A stretch of 64,000 nt of DNA. Source: JBOGNO01 sp050747245. Its GTDB lineage: Bacteria; Acidobacteriota; Terriglobia; Acidiferrales; UBA7541. Shown one piece after another: positions 16,539 through 25,379 of the stretch. The stretch covers positions 1 through 64,000 of the forward strand of contig JBOGNO010000014.1 in the NCBI GenBank assembly GCA_050747245.1, in the 5' to 3' direction. The notes below the pieces were generated by a model, which searched no databases, had not been told where the DNA came from, and worked only from the letters and a program-made list of their open reading frames with translations. Positions within the stretch are counted from its first letter, which is position 1. Every line of letters begins with the position of its first letter. The position numbers and the translations under genes were made by a program.

Positions 16539-17558
16539 TCATTCACCTGGAGGCGAAACGGGAGCAGGGCCGAGAGGGGCTCCCGCTCCGGTAATCGCGC
16601 GGATAATCTGCTTGCCGTGGAAGCGGCCATTTTCAATGAAAATCTCGCTGGTGTGGCGCCCTCCAACGACGACGCCAGCGAGGTAGATTCCCGGGACGTT
16701 GGATTCGAGGGTTTCGGGATCACATTCCGGCTTTCGGGAATCGGGATCGAGGCACACGCCGAAGCGTTCGATGAATTCGAAGTCCGGCTGGTAGCCGGTC
16801 ATGGCAAAGATTTGAAACGCGGGAATGGCTCGCTCTCCCGCGCCATCCCGGATGACAATTTGGTGCTGTTCGATGCGGATTGGTCTGGCGTGGAAAAGGG
16901 CTTGGATTTCGCCGGCGCGAATGCGGTTCTCGATGTCCGGGCGCACCCAATATTTAAGCGTACGGCCGAGTTCCCTTCCGCGATGCACCAGGGTCACACG
17001 CGCGCCAGCACGAAAAAGCTCTAGCGCCGCTTCGGCGGCGGAATTCTTCGCTCCGATGACGACTACGTCTTTTTCCCAGAACGGATGCGAGTCGGTAAAA
17101 TAGTGACTCACATGCGGCAGTTCTTCGCCCGCGATCCCTAACAGGTTTGGGCGGTCGTAGTAGCCAGTCGCAAGGATAAGCTTCTTAGCCGGGTACTCAT
17201 GCCGTTCGCCGCTCGCGGAAATTGTGCGAATGAGAAACTTTCCATTGCGGACTTCCCTTCCCTCGACTGTTTCGTACAGGCGGGTTTCGAGGCCGAAGTG
17301 CTCGGCCGCTTTGCGGTAATACTTCAGCGCCTCGACGCGCGTCGGTTTGCTGCCAGCCGTGGTCATGGGCAAGTCGCCAATTTCCATGCGTTCGGCAGTG
17401 GTGAAGAACACGAGATTTGCCGGATAGTGGTAGAGGGAGTTGCACAAGCAGCCCTTGTCAATAACCAGGGGGCGCATACCGGCGCGCTTGGCTTCGATGG
17501 CGCATGCCAGGCCCGTGGGCCCCGCACCGATGCAGATGACGTCGTAGCTCGGACTCAT
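16539..17558 (-). CDS. ypdA: YpdA-family FAD/NAD(P) disulfide reductase
   Basis: This is 339 residues from ATG 17558 (MSPSYDVICIG); an earlier in-frame ATG would add 27 unstructured residues. The FAD dinucleotide site GAGPTGLACAIEA is at the N-terminus, a second nucleotide site VVIGAKNSAAEAALELFRAG in the middle, and AGVVVGGRHTSEIFIENGR near the C-terminus. The family of putative bacillithiol-disulfide reductases shares this layout with a conserved Cys region near the N-terminus (DKGCLCNSLYHYP). It is related to thioredoxin reductase but lacks its CxxC active pair in the usual place. It probably reduces a low-molecular-weight thiol disulfide with NADPH. The neighbouring ferredoxin gene is noteworthy. 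Confidence 0.75.
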   Translation of the reverse strand: MSPSYDVICIGAGPTGLACAIEAKRAGMRPLVIDKGCLCNSLYHYPANLVFFTTAERMEIGDLPMTTAGSKPTRVEALKYYRKAAEHFGLETRLYETVEGREVRNGKFLIRTISASGERHEYPAKKLILATGYYDRPNLLGIAGEELPHVSHYFTDSHPFWEKDVVVIGAKNSAAEAALELFRAGARVTLVHRGRELGRTLKYWVRPDIENRIRAGEIQALFHARPIRIEQHQIVIRDGAGERAIPAFQIFAMTGYQPDFEFIERFGVCLDPDSRKPECDPETLESNVPGIYLAGVVVGGRHTSEIFIENGRFHGKQIIRAITGAGAPLGPAPVSPPGE

Positions 17559-18085
17559 CGAATTAGTGTGCGATGGTTGGCGCGGAGAATTCAACTGGGA
17601 TTTGGGAAGCTGAGAGCGTGGCCGGATACCAAAAAGCATAGGGCGGGCGGAAGCGCGGATTTTGGGACTGGAAAAAACGCGGTTTTGTCCCGATTAGAAC
17701 AAGTCGTCAGCGTTTGTTTTCTATGGGTTAGAGAAAAATGTCCTAAATTCAGAATCCCGATTAAGAAATCTGTAGATTTGGTGGCGGCCCGCGGCGGGCG
17801 GTGGGAAGGGGTGGTCAGACGGAGCAGAGACTCCACTGGTTCCCTGCTAGCGAGAGGCGCGGTGTGGCTGAACGTCGATACATGACGTGTACAGTATCTC
17901 ATGAATTAATAAAAAACGCAAGCGGTTTTTTCTGTTTTTTGAAGGAATTTGGAAGCAGGCCGGGGCAATCCGTCTGACAGGCAAGCGGGAGTTTCTTGCC
18001 ACGGAGACGCGGAGAACACGGAGGATGGTGACGGCCAAGAGATCGCAAATCTGAAATTTGAGATTTTAGAGGGAAAGGCAGAAAG
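17559..18085. other. Long non-coding stretch before the repeat cluster
   Basis: No gene with a credible start or family signature was found here. The stretch contains short frames only and a fragment CACGGAGACGCGGAG near 18,003 that has a counterpart near 59,210. It runs into the hairpin-repeat cluster described next. Confidence 0.5.
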
Positions 18086-18292
18086 AAAAAGCAGATCCCT
18101 GTCGCTGCGTCGACCTCGGGATGACACGGAGAGCAAACAGCGGCTCCAACAACACCCCCACGTTTGCTCCGCAAACATGGGGCACCCAGAAGCCTAGAGA
18201 AACCACATGCAAGTTCGGCATGTGGGGCACCCACACTCTGAAGAAGAGTCAACGACCGCCCGACCCCGACGCAATGTGTCGGGGTAAGTTCC
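18086..18292. repeat. Cluster of short hairpin repeats (types D, A, A, C)
   Basis: Four palindromic units lie in a row. Type D, 18,086-18,132: AAAGCAGATCCCT then CGGGATGACA. Type A, 18,155-18,187: CACGTTTGC/GCAAAC stem followed by TGGGGCACCC. Type A again, 18,203-18,232: CCACATGC/GCATGTGG followed by GGGCACCC. Type C, 18,264-18,292: CCCCGAC/GTCGGGG followed by TAAGTTCC. Each type recurs near 59.7-61.4 kb with different stem bases but the same 3' flank. They resemble REP-like intergenic repeats. Confidence 0.7.
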
Positions 18293-18543
18293 AAGCATCG
18301 GGACTCAAAGCCCAAGAAAGGCCGCTGCTACATAATCGAGAAGCCGATCGCTATGTTCGTAAACGGACGCAAGCGCGTGAAAGCGGACACTGGGCGCGCC
18401 GGCAAGGCGGGAGTGATTGCAGTAATGTGCTTATTTTCATGAAGTTGCATCGCAGGAAGGCTGGCTTGGCAATTGCTCCTTTAGGGATGTAATCATGCGA
18501 TGCAGGGGTGCGAAGTAGTGACGCCGAACGTGGGAGGACAGCG

Positions 18544-20979
18544 ATGAACAACTTGCTGCAGGACCTGCGAGTTACGCTCCGCCAGATGCAGCGTTCTCCC
18601 AGCTTCACCATCGCCGCCGTATCGACGCTGGCGCTGGCAATCGGGGCAAATGCCGTGGTGTTTAGCGTGATGAACGCGCTGATACTGCGGCCGTTGAACG
18701 TGTCACAGCCGGAGAGATTCTACGCCGTGTGGCGTCCGGCCGATGGCGACGCGCAGATGTCGTATCCTGACTACATCGACCTGCGCGATCGCAACCGTAG
18801 CTTTGACGGCCTGGCAGCGTTTGAGATCACTGATGCGGGGCTGGAGACGGGCGAAAACGCAGCACGCGTCTGGGTCACCGAAGCGAGCGGGAACTACTTC
18901 GACGTATTGGGAATTCAGCCGTATCTTGGACGATTCTTCCACGCCTCCGACGAGCATGGCGCGAACAGCGCTCCGTATGCCGTGCTCAGCTACTCATATT
19001 GGCACACCCATTTTCAGGATGATCGCGGCGTGGTGGGCCGCACAATTCAGCTCGACAAACATCCCTTTACTATCACCGGTGTGGCGCCGCCCGGTTTCCG
19101 CGGGACTCTGGTGTTTTTCAATCCGGACTTTTTTACGCCGCTGGTGAACCACGGGCAATTCGCCGGGGATTACACGGGTTTCCTGAACGATCGCGGGGAC
19201 CGCATGGTTTTTATGACCATGGGACACCTGAAGCCCGGAGTCACGCAGGCCCAGGCGATCGCGGATCTGAACTCGATTGGAGCCGATCTGCAAAAGAGCT
19301 ATCCCAAGGACGAGGGCAAACTGAGATTTACGCTGGCGCGTCCGGGCCTTTATGGCGACTATCTTGGCCGTCCAGTAAGGGCGTTCATGACGGGATTGAT
19401 GCTGCTCGCGGGATTAGTCCTGCTGGCCGCGTGCGCCAACCTGGGCAGCTTGTTTGCCGCACGCGCCGCTGACCGTTCCCGCGAAATTGCACTGCGGCTC
19501 GCGCTGGGATCGAGCCGCCTGCGCATTCTGCAGCAGCTCTTCACCGAAGCCCTGCTGATTTCCCTGCTCGGAGGGGCTGCCGGACTGTGGGGTGGTGGTG
19601 CGCTGTTGAGCTGGCTGAGCGCGTGGCAGCCATTTGGCAAATGGCCCATCCAGTTGGCAGTGACCCCGGATGCAAATGTCTATGCAGCCGCTCTGCTGCT
19701 GACTTTAGCAAGCGCATTCCTCTTTGGCGCGGTCCCGGTAAGGCAGGTGCTGCGCACGAATCCATATGAAGTGGTCAAGTCGGGATCGACCGGCAGTGCC
19801 GGACGGCGGTTTACCGCGCGAGACCTTTTGCTGGGCGTGCAAATCGCCATCTGTGCGGTGCTGGTTACTTCTTCGATGGTTGCAGTGCGTGGATTGGCGC
19901 GCTCACTGCACAATAATTTTGGTTTCGAGTTGCAAAACACAATGCTGGTAGATACTGACCTGAGCATGGCAGGTTACGCCGGCGACAAAGTGCCCCCCAT
20001 GCAAAAGCGCATGATCGAAGCGATGGAGACGATTCCGGGTGTGGAAGCAGTGGGATTGGCCGACACGGTGCCATTAGGTGACGGCGCGGGCGACTCGATA
20101 GTCTTTACCGACGAAACGTCCGATTTGAGACCATCGAACGCCGCGGCTGACTCCTTAGTCTTCAAAATCTCTCCCGAATACTTCCAAGCGGCGGGAACAG
20201 CCTTGCTCTGGGGAAGGACCTTCACATGGCAGGACGACAAGAACTCGCCCCGCGTGGCGGTGGTGAATCGGGAGTTTGCGCGCAGAATCTTTGGCTCCGT
20301 AACGAAGGCGATGGGCGGGTACTACAAGATGCGAGATGGAACTCGCACTCAGGTGGTGGGAATCGCAGAAGACGGAAAATATGCGAGCCTCACCGAAGAT
20401 TCCACGCCAGTGATGTTTCTTCCCATGCTGCAATCGCCCACCGCCTCGACTTGGTTGGTGGTGCGCTCGAGTCGCGATCCGCAGCAACTGGCCGTGGCTA
20501 TGAGGAGCACACTGCGGGGCGTGGACGCCGGGCTGCCTGTTTTCATCCAATCGTGGTACCGAGAGCTGGACACAATTCTGTTTGGTCCGCGCATGGCGAC
20601 GATTGCGCTGGGTGTGATGGGTGTGATGGGCGCGATGCTGTCTGTGACTGGCATCTTCGGAATGGCTGCGTACTCAGTGAGCAAGCGGAAGCGGGAGCTG
20701 GGGATCCGCATCGCCTTGGGCGCGCAGCGCAAGGAAGTGCTGCATGCAGCGCTGGGGCGAGCCTTCAAATTGTTCGTTTTTGGTTCCCTGGCGGGATTGC
20801 TCCTCGGAATTCTCGCGAGCCGGGTGCTGGCCTTCGTCGTGTATCAGGCAACTCCCCGCGACCCGCTGATATTGGCGGGAGTTGTTCTGGCACTGCTGGT
20901 GTTGGGGCTATTGGCTACATGGATTCCAGCACAACGCGCGCTTTCGCTTGATCCGGCGACACTGCTGCGCGAGGAGTAA
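18544..20979 (+). CDS. ADOP-type duplicated FtsX/MacB permease (solitary copy)
   Basis: This is 811 residues from ATG 18544, behind GGGAGGA. The architecture is MacB periplasmic core, FtsX domain, MacB core, FtsX domain, with membrane helices near residues 20-45, 285-400 and 690-805. Typical blocks are LALAIGANAVVFSVMNALIL, REIALRLALGSSRLRILQQL and RELGIRIALGAQRKEVL. It ends WIPAQRALSLDPATLLREE. No ATP-binding gene is adjacent. The family is thought to move or sense something across the inner membrane, but substrates are unknown. It is the only ADOP in the window on the + strand and away from the array, and its helix blocks are less like the array copies than those are like one another. Confidence 0.85.
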   Translation: MNNLLQDLRVTLRQMQRSPSFTIAAVSTLALAIGANAVVFSVMNALILRPLNVSQPERFYAVWRPADGDAQMSYPDYIDLRDRNRSFDGLAAFEITDAGLETGENAARVWVTEASGNYFDVLGIQPYLGRFFHASDEHGANSAPYAVLSYSYWHTHFQDDRGVVGRTIQLDKHPFTITGVAPPGFRGTLVFFNPDFFTPLVNHGQFAGDYTGFLNDRGDRMVFMTMGHLKPGVTQAQAIADLNSIGADLQKSYPKDEGKLRFTLARPGLYGDYLGRPVRAFMTGLMLLAGLVLLAACANLGSLFAARAADRSREIALRLALGSSRLRILQQLFTEALLISLLGGAAGLWGGGALLSWLSAWQPFGKWPIQLAVTPDANVYAAALLLTLASAFLFGAVPVRQVLRTNPYEVVKSGSTGSAGRRFTARDLLLGVQIAICAVLVTSSMVAVRGLARSLHNNFGFELQNTMLVDTDLSMAGYAGDKVPPMQKRMIEAMETIPGVEAVGLADTVPLGDGAGDSIVFTDETSDLRPSNAAADSLVFKISPEYFQAAGTALLWGRTFTWQDDKNSPRVAVVNREFARRIFGSVTKAMGGYYKMRDGTRTQVVGIAEDGKYASLTEDSTPVMFLPMLQSPTASTWLVVRSSRDPQQLAVAMRSTLRGVDAGLPVFIQSWYRELDTILFGPRMATIALGVMGVMGAMLSVTGIFGMAAYSVSKRKRELGIRIALGAQRKEVLHAALGRAFKLFVFGSLAGLLLGILASRVLAFVVYQATPRDPLILAGVVLALLVLGLLATWIPAQRALSLDPATLLREE

Positions 20980-21135
20980 TTGAGCAGGAGCAGGGCGGGA
21001 GGACCCGTGGAGCACGTGACCGAGCTCCACCGAAAGAAGTTCGAGACGGAGCACCAAACACCCGCACGTTTGCCCCGCAGAAGCGTCTAGCTCCGACTGA
21101 GAGCGTCAAGTGCACAGCCATATAGAAGTCCGAGA

Positions 21136-21471
21136 TCAGGCTATATCGCGCAGGAGGGCGGCCAGGTCTTGAGAGAAGGCAGCGAGCGCGGCGAGGCGCT
21201 CGGGCGTGACTTCGAGTGATTGCTTCTTCCACACAAACCACTTTTTCCCGGCGCGAGTGATGCGGACACTCAAGTTGCCAGAAATCAGTATGCAAGGATC
21301 GCCGAAAATGCGGAAACCGGCGCCCTCCACGGCAGAAATCAGGGCGGCGCACTCACCTCGACGAACGCCGATGTAATTCGCGTACATCGGAAATGCCACC
21401 AGGATGAAGCCGCGGGATTGCAGGCGTTCCAGAATCGCCCTCTGGCGTGGCGAGAGCTCTTCGAGAGGCAA
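21136..21471 (-). CDS. Small conserved-looking protein downstream of parB
   Basis: This is 111 residues. The frame opens with TTG at 21471, three bases after the parB stop, so translation is probably coupled. It begins PLEELSPRQRAILERLQSRG, a helix resembling winged-helix starts, then a mixed alpha/beta region with GKKWFVWKKQSLEVTPERL. No family is recognised. Tight linkage to parAB suggests a chromosome-segregation or envelope accessory role, without proof. Confidence 0.55.
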   Translation of the reverse strand: MPLEELSPRQRAILERLQSRGFILVAFPMYANYIGVRRGECAALISAVEGAGFRIFGDPCILISGNLSVRITRAGKKWFVWKKQSLEVTPERLAALAAFSQDLAALLRDIA

Positions 21472-21474
21472 TGA

Positions 21475-22293
21475 CTAGGCCGCTGAAGAAACGGAGCCGG
21501 CGCGCGCGCGCAATTCGGAGATGACGGATTGCAGCGCGGCAATCAGCTCTTCGCGCGTGACATGGCTCTTGCGAAACTGCGCGCGCAAGTGGAAGGATTC
21601 GTCCGCGGAATGAAAATCGAACTGAAACGGTTTCGGGCGCGGGGCGGGCGCTTGCTCGTCGTGACGCGCGCGGCGCGCTTCATCGCGCGTGAGATTTCCC
21701 TGCGCAATGCGCACGGCCATTTCCCGCATCTTCTTTTCATTGGGTTGCCGCGCCACCTGGAGGAGAAGGGATTTCATGACCACTCCCGACTCGATGCAGT
21801 AGCGGCGGACGGAATCCGGGATGGCGCGGATGGAGAGCGTCTCGGTGACCGATGAACGCGCGCGGCCGATTTTCTTGGCGATGTCGTCGTGCGTGTATTC
21901 GAACTGCTCGGCGAGACGAAAGAGGCCGTCGGCCTCTTCAAACGCGGTCAAGTCCTTGCGTTGAATGTTTTCGATGAGCGCTAGCTCAAGCGTTTCCGCA
22001 TCATCGGCGATTTTCTCGATGCAGGGCACTTCATGCAATCCGGCTGCGCGTGAAGCGTGATAGCGCCGCTCGCCGGAGATGATGTAGTAAGCGTCTTCGC
22101 GGGGCACGAAGCGAACGAGCAGAGGCTCAAGCACACCTTTTTCGCGGATCGAGTCGGTGAGCTCCCGCAAATCCCCTAGCGCTTTGCGCGGCTGATCCGG
22201 ATTGGGCCGCACTTTTTCGACCGGAATCATTCGCCCCACGGCCGCGCCGCTGAAACTGGTCAGCGTCTCGACGTAGTGGGCGTCATGCCGCAT
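21475..22293 (-). CDS. parB: ParB chromosome-partition CTPase and parS-binding protein
   Basis: This is 272 residues from ATG 22293, overlapping the parA stop by 11 nt. ParB hallmarks in order are VRPNPDQPRK (box I), the CTP-binding GERRYHASRAAGL, LALIENIQRKDLTAFEEA, and a helix-turn-helix around YTHDDIAKKIGRARSSVTET. The C-terminal region is basic and predicted to dimerise. ParB loads at parS, closes into a CTP-dependent clamp and spreads; ParA then moves the complex. I saw no sequence close to the parS consensus in this window. It is co-transcribed with parA and the small gene after it. Confidence 0.9.
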   Translation of the reverse strand: MRHDAHYVETLTSFSGAAVGRMIPVEKVRPNPDQPRKALGDLRELTDSIREKGVLEPLLVRFVPREDAYYIISGERRYHASRAAGLHEVPCIEKIADDAETLELALIENIQRKDLTAFEEADGLFRLAEQFEYTHDDIAKKIGRARSSVTETLSIRAIPDSVRRYCIESGVVMKSLLLQVARQPNEKKMREMAVRIAQGNLTRDEARRARHDEQAPAPRPKPFQFDFHSADESFHLRAQFRKSHVTREELIAALQSVISELRARAGSVSSAA

Positions 22294-23083
22294 CTTGAGA
22301 GTGACGGGTAATCCGATCCTCTTCGACACGTTGCAATACCTCCAGGGCAAGCTTGCGATATTCCTCCGCGCCTGTGGATTTTGGCGCGTATGCAAAAATG
22401 GATTGTTTGTAGGCGGGGCTCTCTTCCAAGCGCACGTTCTTGCTGATGCGCGTCTTGAAGAGGGCGTTGCCGAAAACGGCGCGAATTTGCTCGTGCGTGT
22501 CGCGCGAAATATTTGTGCGCTTGTCGTACAGCGTGATGACCACGCCGAGCACCTTCAAATCGGGATTGGGGCGCGCGCGAATGCGCGCATAGGTTTCGAG
22601 AAGGTCGTCCGTGCCTTCGATCGCAAAATAGGCCGCCTGAATCGGCACCAGCAGATGCGTGGAAGCGACCAGCGCATTTACCGTGAGGATGCCCAGCGCA
22701 GGTGGGGTATCAATGATCACGTATTCGTAGTCTTTTAGAACGTTGGTGAGCGCGTCCTTAAGCTTGAATGGCGCGTCAAATTGTCCCGCTAACTGCTGCT
22801 CGACTTTGGCGAGAGCCAAACGAGCGGGCGCAAGAAATAGAAAGGGGTCTGGGGTCGGGCGGATGATTTTATCGAGAGTTGTCGCCGCATCCGACATCAC
22901 ATCGAACATGGATGACTGGATATCGGAGGTTTCAAAAAAGCCGAGCGTGGCGTTGGCTTGGGGGTCCAAATCGACCAGCAAAACTTTCTTTTTTCGGAGG
23001 GCGATGGCGGCAGCGACATTGATGGCTGTGGTTGTTTTTCCCACGCCACCCTTTTGGTTGGAAACTGCGATGATCGAAGTCAA
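22283..23083 (-). CDS. parA: ParA/Soj chromosome-partition ATPase
   Basis: This is 266 residues. The deviant Walker A box KGGVGKTT is near residue 11-18, followed by Walker A' VLLVDLDPQANAT and Walker B YVIIDTPPALGILTVNAL. The length is that of chromosomal Soj-type ParA without an N-terminal repressor domain. The first codon is TTG, with GGAG about 12 bases upstream, which suggests modest translation. ParA binds DNA non-specifically as an ATP dimer and is stimulated by ParB. It is followed by overlapping parB and preceded, 168 bp away, by a co-directional bifunctional-nuclease-family gene. Confidence 0.9.
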   Translation of the reverse strand: MTSIIAVSNQKGGVGKTTTAINVAAAIALRKKKVLLVDLDPQANATLGFFETSDIQSSMFDVMSDAATTLDKIIRPTPDPFLFLAPARLALAKVEQQLAGQFDAPFKLKDALTNVLKDYEYVIIDTPPALGILTVNALVASTHLLVPIQAAYFAIEGTDDLLETYARIRARPNPDLKVLGVVITLYDKRTNISRDTHEQIRAVFGNALFKTRISKNVRLEESPAYKQSIFAYAPKSTGAEEYRKLALEVLQRVEEDRITRHSQDAA

Positions 23084-23251
23084 GAGCTCAGCCAGCTCCT
23101 TCGCCCGGCAACGGCACGCCTAAATATGGCGCTCCCCTCTGCAGCCAACACTACAGGTGGGCACTGTAGCGGGAGTTTTCCCTTTCCGCAAGCAAAATAT
23201 ACATTCGTTTCATGCAATTGGCCCGGGAGCTGGCAGGGTAGCTTTCGGGGG

Positions 23252-23737
23252 TTACATCTTGTAACGGCCTAGATCCTCGTCGTTCAAATTCTCAAGCCAC
23301 TTCTTCAATTCTTCGTTGGAACTCTTCTCGGAAGCTGCGCTCGCGCTCTTGGAAGTCTTGAGCACCTCTTCTTCGACGTAAATGGGGCAATCCAGGCGCA
23401 GGGCCAGCGCCAGCGCGTCGCTTGGACGCGAATCCACGGTCATCGTCTTGCCATCGCGCTCCATCCAGATCAATGCGTAGAAGGTGTCTTCCTTCAGATC
23501 GCAGACCACTACTTTTTGCACGCGCACATTCAAACCGAGCAGGACATTTTTCAGCAGATCGTGGGTCATGGGCCGCGGCGTTTGCACTTTTTCGATTTCG
23601 AGGGCGATGGCATTGGCCTCATAAATGCCGACCCAGATGGGAAGTACGGCGCCGTTCTGCACGTCCTTCAGAACGACGACGGGCATATTCGTCACGGGGT
23701 CCATCATCAGCCCGCGGATTTTAACTTCGAGTTCCAT
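23252..23737 (-). CDS. Bifunctional nuclease family protein (DUF151)
   Basis: This is 161 residues with a GGGAGG site before the ATG, which lies inside the end of miaB (17-bp overlap), so the two are coupled. The DUF151 core is recognisable: LPIWVGIYEANAIALEIEK, RPMTHDLLKNVL and SRPSDALALALRLDCPIYV. A Ser/Glu-rich tail with a helix (SNEELKKWLENLNDEDLG) ends the protein. Members of this family have been reported to show nuclease activity in plants, but the bacterial role is little known. Confidence 0.85.
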   Translation of the reverse strand: MELEVKIRGLMMDPVTNMPVVVLKDVQNGAVLPIWVGIYEANAIALEIEKVQTPRPMTHDLLKNVLLGLNVRVQKVVVCDLKEDTFYALIWMERDGKTMTVDSRPSDALALALRLDCPIYVEEEVLKTSKSASAASEKSSNEELKKWLENLNDEDLGRYKM

Positions 23738-25160
23738 GGCTGCCTCCCGACCCCGAGGAAACTTGTTCGCCGACCAGGCTATTCGGCCCGGCGCGATTGA
23801 CCCGGACGTCTAAGTATTTTCCCAGAAGATTTTCCGATGGCGAAACAAAATTTATGATGCGGTTGCTTGTAGTGCGACCCGCCCATTGGCCGCGAGAGGC
23901 GTGGCGGCTGTCCACCAGCACCTCGAAATCCCGGCCCACGAGCGTTTCATGCTTTTCGAGTTGAATCTGCTTCTGCTGCGCCATGAGGCTCGCCAAGCGG
24001 CTTCCCTTCCCTTCTTCGGAAATCGCCTCCGGCAGGGACTGCGCCGAAGTGTTTGGCCGGGGAGAAAATGTGAATGAAAAAACCCCGTCAAAGCGCACCT
24101 CGTCGAGGAGCGAAATGGTCTCCTCGAAATCCTGTACGGTCTCGCCCGGAAATCCTACGATGATGTCCGTTGAAATGCTGATGTCGCGCTGGGCTCCGCG
24201 GATCCACGCAATTTTTTCGAGATATTCTTCGCGGGTATAGGTGCGCCGCATTTCGCGAAGCACACGCGTGGAGCCCGATTGCACGGGAAGATGAATGTGA
24301 TTGCAGAGCTGCGGCGTACGATCGATGGCTTCGACGATGTCGCGATGAAAATCGTTGGGATGCGAAGTGGTGAATCGCACGCGACGAATTCCGGGCGCCT
24401 GCGCGACCTCGACGAGCAGCTCGGCGAAACTCAGACGGCGCGCTGAGGGATCGCGGTAGGAATTCACAGTTTGCCCGAGCAACTGTATTTCCGTGTAGCC
24501 CGCGTCGGCAAGCGCCCGCACGTCCGCGAGAATGGCGTCGCTCCGGCAGCTTCGCTCTGGCCCGCGCGTGTGGGGCACGACGCAGTAAGAACAATTGTAG
24601 TTGCAGCCCTCGATGATGGTGAGGTACGCGCGAAAAGGATTGTCGCGGCGCGTCAGTTCCGTTTCAAACGTCGCATCGGTGTCGAGATCGAGACCCATGA
24701 CCCGACGCCCGCCCGTTTCCACGTCGGCAAGAAGCTCCGGCAGCCGGGAATAACTCGCGGAGCCGCACACGAGGCGTACCCAGGGAGCGCGCTCGAAAAT
24801 TTCTTCGCCTTCTTGCTGCGCGACGCATCCGAGCACAGCGATGACCTTGCCCTCTCCAGCCGGGCCCCGGTATTCCCCCAGACGCGAGAAAACCTTCTGC
24901 GCTGCTTTTTCCCGGATGCTGCAAGTGTTGTAGAAAATAAAATCGGCGTCGCGCGGAGTTTCGACCGGCCGGTATCCGCGACCCATAAGCACGCCCGCCA
25001 CTTTCTCCGAATCGTGCACGTTCATCTGGCAGCCAAATGTCTCGATGAAGAAAGCCTTGCCGTTCGCAGGCAGAGCTTCGCCGCTCAGCCCCGGCAGACT
25101 CGCGGCTTGCAAGGGCGGGCCGAGAAGCGATTCGATTCGTACATCCGGCGTTTCGTTCAT
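23721..25160 (-). CDS. miaB: tRNA-2-methylthio-N6-dimethylallyladenosine synthase MiaB
   Basis: This is 479 residues. The N-terminal MTTase domain begins FIETFGCQMNVHDSEKVAG. The radical SAM domain carries CNYNCSYCVVPHTRGPERS, the CxxxCxxC that holds the first 4Fe-4S cluster. The C-terminal TRAM domain includes GRDFEVLVD. MiaB adds a methylthio group to i6A37 of tRNAs reading UNN codons. The GPERS context after the radical SAM motif fits MiaB better than RimO or MtaB. It heads an apparent operon with the DUF151 gene. The N-terminal extension of about 35 residues before the MTTase domain is longer than in E. coli. Confidence 0.92.
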   Translation of the reverse strand: MNETPDVRIESLLGPPLQAASLPGLSGEALPANGKAFFIETFGCQMNVHDSEKVAGVLMGRGYRPVETPRDADFIFYNTCSIREKAAQKVFSRLGEYRGPAGEGKVIAVLGCVAQQEGEEIFERAPWVRLVCGSASYSRLPELLADVETGGRRVMGLDLDTDATFETELTRRDNPFRAYLTIIEGCNYNCSYCVVPHTRGPERSCRSDAILADVRALADAGYTEIQLLGQTVNSYRDPSARRLSFAELLVEVAQAPGIRRVRFTTSHPNDFHRDIVEAIDRTPQLCNHIHLPVQSGSTRVLREMRRTYTREEYLEKIAWIRGAQRDISISTDIIVGFPGETVQDFEETISLLDEVRFDGVFSFTFSPRPNTSAQSLPEAISEEGKGSRLASLMAQQKQIQLEKHETLVGRDFEVLVDSRHASRGQWAGRTTSNRIINFVSPSENLLGKYLDVRVNRAGPNSLVGEQVSSGSGGSHGTRS

Positions 25161-25309
25161 GGAAAATTCATTCTAGCACACGCCCAGGAAATCAATGGAG
25201 CGCTCGGCTTGTTGGACGCGTTCTAAGGGCATCGCCAATTGCTCTATTGCGGCCTCAGACGTTGTGTCGTTTCAGATAGCACAAATATTCGTTCTTTTTG
25301 GCGAACGGT

Positions 25310-25338
25310 TTGACCGTCCTCGGAGCGTGTGCTAGCTT
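25310..25338 (+). promoter_or_regulatory. Sigma70-like promoter of the tol operon
   Basis: TTGACC (25,310-25,315), a 17-nt spacer and TAGCTT (25,333-25,338) form a good -35/-10 pair in the divergent gap between miaB and tolQ. Transcription would start near 25,345, leaving a leader of about 30-35 nt before the tolQ start region. Confidence 0.55.
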
Positions 25339-25379
25339 AATTTTGCGGGTCAAAACGCTAGATTTTCTGGGGGATAACA

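Noticed and set aside
18003..18020. CACGGAGACGCGGAG fragment also near 59,210
   Set aside because: Only a short match without structure; too little to define an element.
23084..23251. parS site near parAB
   Set aside because: No sequence close to TGTTTCACGTGAAACA was found in this gap or noticed elsewhere in the window.
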